Assembly: GCA_964350605.1 (NCBI GenBank)
Contig: CAYGKP010000143.1
Location: forward strand, 1 to 6,692
Reading direction: 5' to 3'
DNA from: CAYGKP01 sp964350605
Lineage (GTDB): Bacteria > Bacteroidota > Bacteroidia > Cytophagales > JAAEPT01
DNA: 6,692 bases
Shown: piece after piece, positions 1 to 4,988 of the stretch
Numbering within the stretch: the stretch's first letter is position 1
How the letters are laid out: each line of letters begins with the position of its first letter
The notes under the pieces: generated by a model
Database searches by the model: none
The model's input: the letters and a program-made list of their open reading frames with translations, nothing else
Told to the model about the DNA's origin: nothing
Translations under genes and position numbers: made by a program

Positions 1-375
1 GAGGATCAGTTGCTGGTAGCTGCGAATGTCGTGGGTCAACACCTTAAGCAGAAAGTCGCCCGAACCTGTGATGTGATAGCATTCGACGATTTCAGGGATC
101 CGCTGGATCTTCTCCATCAAGGTGTCGATCAGGTGCTTTTTCTGGGTGGCCAGGCTGGCTTGGATGAAGATGCCCACTCCCAGACCCATCTTTTCAGGAT
201 CAAGCTGGGCGTGGTAGCTTTGGATCAGGCCACTGAGTTCCAACTTGCGAACCCGTTCCAAGGTCGGTGCGGGCGAAAGGCCAATTTCCTTGGCCAGTTG
301 CGCATTGGTGATCTTGGCATTGGTTTGCAAGATTTCAAGGATCTTGCGGTCGGTCGTGTCGAGTTTTAGTACCAC
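1..375 (-). CDS. Lrp/AsnC family transcriptional regulator (partial, C-terminus cut by window edge)
   Basis: The minus strand is open from a GTG at 375 to the left edge, giving 125 residues. Family members are usually about 150-160 residues, so roughly 25-35 C-terminal residues are missing. Residues 5-50 form the winged helix-turn-helix: LDTTDRKILEILQ is the first helix, and TNAQLAKEIGLSPAPTLERV (23-42) is the recognition region. The rest is the start of the RAM/AsnC ligand-binding and oligomerisation domain, with the typical ECYHITGSGDFLLKV stretch at 98-112. Such proteins bind DNA as dimers or octamers and respond to amino acids or other small metabolites. GTG at 375 is chosen because it gives the expected N-terminus and no in-frame ATG lies just upstream; no clear ribosome binding site is seen. 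Its start faces the membrane-protein gene 23 bases away, so the two could share control. The target genes and ligand cannot be read from the sequence. Confidence 0.93.
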   Translation of the reverse strand, partial: MVLKLDTTDRKILEILQTNAKITNAQLAKEIGLSPAPTLERVRKLELSGLIQSYHAQLDPEKMGLGVGIFIQASLATQKKHLIDTLMEKIQRIPEIVECYHITGSGDFLLKVLTHDIRSYQQLIL

Positions 376-398
376 GTCCCAATATAACGCTATCCCAC
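376..398. other. Very short divergent gap between regulator and membrane-protein starts
   Basis: Only 23 bases separate the GTG of the Lrp-type regulator (minus strand) from the ATG of the membrane protein (plus strand). The gap is AT-rich at 381-388 (aatataac), which could hold a -10-like element, but I cannot match a convincing -35 or the Bacteroidota -33/-7 consensus at proper spacing on either strand. Promoters for one or both genes must therefore extend into the neighbouring coding sequence. No clear Shine-Dalgarno sequence is present for either start. An autoregulatory Lrp site here is possible but not shown. Confidence 0.4.
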
Positions 399-1745
399 AT
401 GATCCAGCCACCCCTCAACGAGAAGGACTTGGTACTCAGTCCGCTGGTGTTGTTGGTGATTGTGCTGATTAGCTATCGAGTTTCTCAGCGGAAATACGGG
501 GGAACTCCTTTTGCGAACTACTATCGCTGGGGGCTTTGGGCCAAATGTTTGGCATGTCTAGCTGTTGGGCCTTTTCACTATTTCACCTACGGCGACGGCG
601 ACACCTTCAGCTTTTATCGTGACAGCACGATTCTGTACGATGCCTTTTGGACAGATCCCATTACAAGCCTGAAGTTAATTCTCCTTCCGATTCGAGAAGG
701 CGGAGCCTGGGATCAGGGAGTCTACTCCTCGCACATTTATTTTTACCAAGATCCTGGAACATACATGGCCATTCGATTCGGCGCATTGTTCTCGCTTTTT
801 AGCCTAAACACTTATTCGGTGATTTCACTTGGTTTTGCAATCGTTAGCTTTTCGGGGATCTGGCGACTTTTCCTAGTGGTCTGCGATCTGTTTCCCAAAT
901 ACCACCGGCAGTTACTTTTTGTACTCTTATTAATTCCCTCTGTCACATTCTGGGGCAGTGGGTACTTGAAAGACTCGCTTACTCTGAGTGCGCTGGGTTG
1001 GGCCATTTATGGCTTCTACTTCTTATCTGTCCTGAAACAAAATCAGATGAAAGCCGGCCTAACCCTAGTGTTAAGTTGTTACATGATTTTCATTGTGAAA
1101 ATATACATCCTGCTTCCTTTTCTGGTAGCCGCGGGCATTTGGTTCTACTACCTGCAAGTAAGCCGAATCAATGACAAGGTGCACCGCCTCTTCTTTCGGC
1201 CGCTTCTTGCTGTGCTTTTTCTTGGTGTCAGCTTTGGTGCGCTGAGTCTTGTTTCCAACATGAGTTCGAAGTACGATTTGGAAACCATTGTGAAGACCTC
1301 GAATGTCATGGCCAATTACGTTTATTACGTAAGCGAAAATTCCGGGGGCAACTCGTACCAACTCAGCGAACTCTTCGATGGCTCCCTGCGGAGTTTTTTT
1401 GTACTCTTTCCACAGGCTGTTAACGTTAGTTTTTTTCGGCCGTATTTGTGGGAAGCACGGAACCCTGCGATGGTCTTGAGTGCCGTTGAGAACGCCTTTA
1501 TTCTACTTCTCGCCTTTCGCTGTTTGGTAGCTGGTTTTCGCAGACGATTCTGGAAACTGCTCCGCGAGAATCCGTATTTTATTTTTTCGATTTGCTACTC
1601 AATCCTCTTCGCTTTTGCAATCGGGGTCTCTACCTACAATTTTGGATCGCTCATGCGCTATCGGATTCCGATGCTACCACTGCTGATTAGCACCCTCTAT
1701 TTGCTCTACAAGGAATCAAGCCTGCCAGCTGAAGAAGTGGACTAA
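399..1745 (+). CDS. Polytopic membrane protein of unassigned family, candidate polysaccharide polymerase or GT-C-like enzyme
   Basis: This is a 448-residue protein with about ten hydrophobic segments by eye, near residues 11-26, 45-63, 124-141, 143-162, 171-187, 193-212, 219-252 (probably two), 266-286, 360-379, 392-411 and 415-437. Short polar motifs look constrained: GDGDTFSFYRD (65-75) after the second segment, PSVTFWGSGYLKDSL (180-194) and GSLMRYRIPMLPLL (416-429). A mostly polar stretch at about 287-355 probably forms the largest loop. I recall similar proteins annotated only as hypothetical in Bacteroidota surface-polysaccharide loci. The topology and the late Arg-rich MRYRIP motif resemble Wzy/EpsG-type polymerases and GT-C enzymes, but no diagnostic family motif is present. 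ATG at 399 precedes the first membrane segment; no Shine-Dalgarno sequence is seen. The gene is more AT-rich than the amidotransferase end of the window. It stops with TAA at 1743-1745, overlapping the convergent glycosyltransferase. That it is a real gene is near certain; the function is open. Confidence 0.9.
   Translation: MIQPPLNEKDLVLSPLVLLVIVLISYRVSQRKYGGTPFANYYRWGLWAKCLACLAVGPFHYFTYGDGDTFSFYRDSTILYDAFWTDPITSLKLILLPIREGGAWDQGVYSSHIYFYQDPGTYMAIRFGALFSLFSLNTYSVISLGFAIVSFSGIWRLFLVVCDLFPKYHRQLLFVLLLIPSVTFWGSGYLKDSLTLSALGWAIYGFYFLSVLKQNQMKAGLTLVLSCYMIFIVKIYILLPFLVAAGIWFYYLQVSRINDKVHRLFFRPLLAVLFLGVSFGALSLVSNMSSKYDLETIVKTSNVMANYVYYVSENSGGNSYQLSELFDGSLRSFFVLFPQAVNVSFFRPYLWEARNPAMVLSAVENAFILLLAFRCLVAGFRRRFWKLLRENPYFIFSICYSILFAFAIGVSTYNFGSLMRYRIPMLPLLISTLYLLYKESSLPAEEVD
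1742..1745. other. Tail-to-tail overlap of two stop codons
   Basis: The four bases ctaa carry both stops: TAA (1743-1745) ends the plus-strand membrane protein and TAG (complement of 1742-1744) ends the minus-strand glycosyltransferase. There is no intergenic DNA for a bidirectional terminator, so each transcript must run some distance antisense into the other gene or end by a factor-dependent route. Confidence 0.9.
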
Positions 1746-2842
1746 GGTTCTACTGTGAAGCACGATGCGAAAGCCTTGCGATACTTCTCAGTATTGGCCT
1801 TCACTGAGTAGTACTCAATCGCCTTCTGACGGCCTGCCGCTCCCATTCTGACTCGTGTTGATGAGTCCAATACCAGTGTCCGAATCAACGACTGCCACTC
1901 CAGATCATTCTGTGCCCAGAATCCTTCAGTTCCGTGAGTGATGATTTCTTTGTTCACGCCGATCGGGGAAACAATGGCCGGGATACCTAAAGCCATGTAC
2001 TGAATGGCTTTAAAACCACATTTTCCGCGGGTCCAAGAGTCATCGGGCAGAGGCATTAGGCCCAAGTCCATTTCCTGCAGGTCTGAAATCTCACGATCCG
2101 GTGACCAGAGGACCGTATGGGTATCGATCTGGGGGTAGTAGCGCTCACGGTCTGCAATGATCTGGAAATGAATTCTATCGCCAAGCTCCGTTTTTAACTG
2201 ACTGAGCGGTTCAAGCAATGACTCGATGTTGGCCAGGGTACTGAACGAACCTGTCCAACCAATACAAACGGGTTCGTTTGGGCTGTGTAACGGGCCGGGC
2301 ATGTGATACTCGGTATCGACTGTGGTGGGAATCACCACAACGTTTTCATTGAATTTTCTGGCGTATTCAGCTAAATAGTCATTGCCGACTGTCACCAAAC
2401 TAGCTCCACGAACGATGCGATCGGTCTTCTTTGGGTTCTTGAGCCAGCGATACTTTTTGGTCTCCGCCGTGATGTGCTCAAGAAAAATGGCGTCGTCGAA
2501 ATCGAAAATGACTGGTCGCCCACTGGCAGCCAACCTTCGTTCAAAAAACGAGGTGCCTGTAAAATAGGCCTCTCGAAACACATAAATTACATCAAATCGC
2601 CGGGCGCGAAACAGATCGCGCAAGCGCTTGATGAAACCGATTAGCAGAACCCAAACTTTGCCCAAGTACTTACCCTTTGCGTAGTAGGTCCGATCCGCCC
2701 AAGCAGACATCAACGGGGACCATACGAACTGGTAGCCTTCCGCTTCAAGCAATTCCAAATACTGCTCAAAACGAAAACGCTGTCCAGGGGAACGATTTGC
2801 TCGGTGGTGGACAATCAGCAAAACACGTTTAGTCGCTCGCAT
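1742..2842 (-). CDS. GT4-like (GT-B fold) glycosyltransferase
   Basis: From ATG at 2842 the protein has 366 residues, a normal length for a GT-B retaining enzyme. The frame is open 26 codons further upstream, but that part lies inside the methyltransferase gene and reads as no known domain; ATG 2842 sits 2 bases after the methyltransferase stop and begins with a beta-strand (RVLLIVHH). The N-terminal Rossmann half (about 1-180) includes SPGQRFRFEQYLELLE (18-33), DVIYVFREAYF (84-94) and FDFDDAIF (113-120), followed by TVGNDYLAEYA (151-161) and PTTVDTEYH (172-180), the usual domain linker. The C-terminal nucleotide-sugar half has IGWTGS (194-199) and the GKCGFKAIQYMALGIP...SPIGVNKEII region (273-301), equivalent to the donor-binding E/K...E segment of GT4 enzymes. 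It most likely transfers a sugar from an NDP- or GDP-sugar to a lipid-linked glycan at the cytoplasmic side of the membrane; the specific sugar is unknown. It is the last gene of the four-gene operon and overlaps the opposing membrane-protein gene by 4 bases. Confidence 0.93.
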   Translation of the reverse strand: MRATKRVLLIVHHRANRSPGQRFRFEQYLELLEAEGYQFVWSPLMSAWADRTYYAKGKYLGKVWVLLIGFIKRLRDLFRARRFDVIYVFREAYFTGTSFFERRLAASGRPVIFDFDDAIFLEHITAETKKYRWLKNPKKTDRIVRGASLVTVGNDYLAEYARKFNENVVVIPTTVDTEYHMPGPLHSPNEPVCIGWTGSFSTLANIESLLEPLSQLKTELGDRIHFQIIADRERYYPQIDTHTVLWSPDREISDLQEMDLGLMPLPDDSWTRGKCGFKAIQYMALGIPAIVSPIGVNKEIITHGTEGFWAQNDLEWQSLIRTLVLDSSTRVRMGAAGRQKAIEYYSVKANTEKYRKAFASCFTVEP

Positions 2843-2844
2843 GA

Positions 2845-3762
2845 TCAAGGCTTGGGCTTGCGGGCGACAAAGTGCCAGTAGGGCTCGTTCGGCGAAAACT
2901 GGGGAGCCTCTAACCCACAAGCAAGGGCCATTTTTGTCAGGTCGGCCCGGCTGTAGCGCTTTTCCAATCGGGTGCCAAATCGATCGAGCGCATCGTTACG
3001 AATCACGAAATACCGCTTGTCCGCATAGTAAGACAGGGGAATTCTCTCGTGATACTTTCGCTTGGGGAACAGCCATTTAACCAAGCGGGCCAAGCTCACA
3101 AACGGCATATAGAAGAAGATGGCGAGCAATTCGCATACAAAATGGCGCAGTCCGCGCGGCAAGCGGCTGACCACCCAGCGAACTCCACTGGCGAGCCAAA
3201 ACAACAGCCGAAACGCCCTAGAGCGGTTCTCGAAATTGTAATAGAGATAAGCGAACAAGTGCCCCCCTGGCCTCACTTTCGCGGCGAGTGCTGCCATGCC
3301 CGCCTCGGTGCTCGGCATGTGATGCAGAACCCCAATGCACATGACCAGATCGAAACTCTGATCTGCGAAGGGAATCGACTCAATGCCCGCGCGGGTAATA
3401 CGCACGTTCGTTTTTTCTTGGTTAAGCCGGGCGGCCACGAGCACTGCGTCGCTGGGATCTGCCGCTTCGATGAAGCCAACTTTGTCACACAAATAGTGGG
3501 TGAATCGGCCCGAACCACAGCCCGCATCTAGCACCCGTTTGTCCGGCCCCAGTAGCTCGGGGCCCAGGACATCGAAATATTCCCGCCCCATCTGCTCGAT
3601 GGTCTGAGGATCAAAATCGCCAAACCGAAGCCATTCAGCGCCAAAGGCATCAATGACCTGTTGATCCGAAAGGCTAGCATCGCCCGTGAAGTCCGCAATC
3701 TGCGTACCCCTTGCCTCGACAAAGCGTGTAGGTTCTTCCGTATAGGGAACAGGTTGATTCAT
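2845..3762 (-). CDS. Class I SAM-dependent methyltransferase
   Basis: This 305-residue protein has a Rossmann methyltransferase core: motif I VLDAGCGSGRF (77-87) binds SAM, the acidic residue of motif II is in AADPSD (100-105), motif III/IV is FDLVMCIGVLHHM (137-149), and VRPGGHLFAYL (163-173) is the post-core strand. The N-terminus (about 30-65) carries the FGAEWLRFG-type segment often seen ahead of the core in methyltransferases of sugar loci. After the core comes a hydrophobic, basic stretch (about 184-235) that may be an amphipathic membrane-associated insert. Flanked by two glycosyltransferases, it is most easily read as methylating a sugar of the glycan or its lipid-linked precursor. 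Methylation of a quinone- or lipid-type substrate is the alternative, and the sequence alone does not decide. ATG at 3762 overlaps the upstream glycosyltransferase stop as ATGA, implying translational coupling; TGA at 2845-2847 is followed 2 bases later by the next start. Confidence 0.93.
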   Translation of the reverse strand: MNQPVPYTEEPTRFVEARGTQIADFTGDASLSDQQVIDAFGAEWLRFGDFDPQTIEQMGREYFDVLGPELLGPDKRVLDAGCGSGRFTHYLCDKVGFIEAADPSDAVLVAARLNQEKTNVRITRAGIESIPFADQSFDLVMCIGVLHHMPSTEAGMAALAAKVRPGGHLFAYLYYNFENRSRAFRLLFWLASGVRWVVSRLPRGLRHFVCELLAIFFYMPFVSLARLVKWLFPKRKYHERIPLSYYADKRYFVIRNDALDRFGTRLEKRYSRADLTKMALACGLEAPQFSPNEPYWHFVARKPKP

Positions 3763-4988
3763 TCAGCTAACAACTGTCGGTAAATCTCATGATACTTTTC
3801 GACTCCGGCTTGCAGATCATAATACGAATCGGCGAAGGCCCGCATCGGTGCTTTGCCCAACTTTAAGAGTTGTGGCAACTCGTCTGCGGCACTCTTCAAG
3901 CTCTGCTCGCTCAGGTCGGGCAGGACTAGGCCCGCTTTCGCCTTACGAACTACTTGGTCAACATCGCCCGTGCCTTCATTACAGATCACAGGAATGCCAA
4001 GGGCCATCATCTCGCCCAGCTTGATGGGCGACCGCGCTTTTTGCGAGTAGGCCGGGCGGAAAAACAACCAACTCACATCGAAAGCCGCCAAGTAATTGGG
4101 GACTTGTTCGCGGGGCACAAACAAGACCCGCAGCCGTTCCACTGGCACCCCATTGGCGAGGGCACGAAACTCTAGGTCCTTGGTGTTGTCGGCGGTCAGG
4201 AATAGGAAATGCGCCGTTGGGTTGGCCTTGAAAACTAGGCCCGTGAAGTCGGCCATTGCTTCGGTGTTATACCACTGACCCAGTGAGCCCAGGTAGCCCA
4301 GCACCAAGGCATCGGCTGGCCACCCAAGACGATCAAGGGCCGCGCTTCGGGCCTTTTCATCGAACGGCTTGAACAAAGACAGGTCGGCCCCACAGGGAAT
4401 TACCTCGAAGGGTGCATTGTCATAACTGCCCCACGTGCGAACCTCCGTTCGGCCCGCTTCGGTCAAGGACACTAGACCTGCCGCATCAGCGACCAACTGT
4501 TGCTCTTTCCGCTTGTAACGGCGGTACATCCAGGCGAACAGTGGATTCTTCAGGTTCCACATGCCCCCATCCACGCGCTCGTCGACCCAAAAGCCCCGCA
4601 TGTCAAACAAGTACCCCGGTCCACCGCGTTTACTGAGCCAGCGCGCCGCAAGGGCTGGCGGATAGCTTCGGCAGTGAATGAAGGAGAACTGATGTTCTCG
4701 GTTCAGCTTTTTGATCGCCTGGCGCATGCGCCACATGTCCCAAAGCTTCGCCACCATCGGTGGGCGTGTCGAGAACGAAAGGTGGACCCACTCGACGCCG
4801 TGCTGCGTCATTGCTTCGGCCACCTTCGCACCGCCGCTCGCGAAACGCGCCTTTTTCTCGAAGCTAAGAATCGTAAAGCGATACCCTTTCTCAACCAAGC
4901 CGAACACATAGGGCAGCACCTGAGACTGGGCAACCGGGTCGGTCATCCCATCATACGAGAGGTACAGAATGTGTGGTTTGTTGTTCAC
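3759..4988 (-). CDS. GT4-like glycosyltransferase with SYDGMTDP-type N-terminus
   Basis: The chosen start is GTG at 4988, giving 409 residues beginning (V/M)NNKPHILYLSYDGMTDP. It overlaps the amidotransferase stop as GTGA. A further-upstream ATG at 5039 would add 17 residues lying inside the amidotransferase gene with no domain sense. The N-terminal half shows YLSYDGMTDPVAQSQVLPY (9-27), FIHCRSYPPALAARWL (103-118) and DMRGFWVDERVD (129-140), then VIPCGADLSLF (196-206) at the domain junction. The C-terminal half has LGYLGSLGQWYNTE (230-243) and SPIKLGEMMALGIPVICNEG (320-339), the donor-binding segment of GT4 enzymes. It probably transfers a hexose or related sugar to a lipid-linked acceptor; donor and acceptor are unknown. 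It differs clearly from the second glycosyltransferase, so the two are likely to add different residues. Its ATGA overlap with the methyltransferase and GTGA overlap with the amidotransferase place it in the middle of one operon. No Shine-Dalgarno sequence precedes the GTG. Confidence 0.94.
   Translation of the reverse strand: MNNKPHILYLSYDGMTDPVAQSQVLPYVFGLVEKGYRFTILSFEKKARFASGGAKVAEAMTQHGVEWVHLSFSTRPPMVAKLWDMWRMRQAIKKLNREHQFSFIHCRSYPPALAARWLSKRGGPGYLFDMRGFWVDERVDGGMWNLKNPLFAWMYRRYKRKEQQLVADAAGLVSLTEAGRTEVRTWGSYDNAPFEVIPCGADLSLFKPFDEKARSAALDRLGWPADALVLGYLGSLGQWYNTEAMADFTGLVFKANPTAHFLFLTADNTKDLEFRALANGVPVERLRVLFVPREQVPNYLAAFDVSWLFFRPAYSQKARSPIKLGEMMALGIPVICNEGTGDVDQVVRKAKAGLVLPDLSEQSLKSAADELPQLLKLGKAPMRAFADSYYDLQAGVEKYHEIYRQLLAE

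Noticed and set aside
10..369. Open plus-strand frame of 119 codons
   Set aside because: It is the exact antisense of the Lrp/AsnC gene, whose minus-strand translation has clear helix-turn-helix and RAM-domain motifs; the plus-strand product resembles nothing.
381..390. aatataacgc as a -10 promoter element for the membrane-protein gene
   Set aside because: No partner element is seen at suitable spacing and the match is short enough to occur by chance, so it is mentioned only in the gap entry.
1787..1808. Inverted repeat ctcagt...actgag as a possible terminator near the convergent junction
   Set aside because: The stem is only 6 base pairs with a 10-base loop, is not GC-rich, has no T-run and lies inside the glycosyltransferase coding sequence.
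2845..2920. N-terminal extension of the last glycosyltransferase to an ATG at 2920
   Set aside because: The extra 26 residues fall inside the methyltransferase gene and carry no beta-strand or domain; ATG 2842, just after the methyltransferase stop, gives the family's usual N-terminus.
3049..3531. Open plus-strand frame of 160 codons
   Set aside because: It lies opposite the methyltransferase core, has low-complexity polar composition and no domain; it is explained by the codon bias of the real gene.
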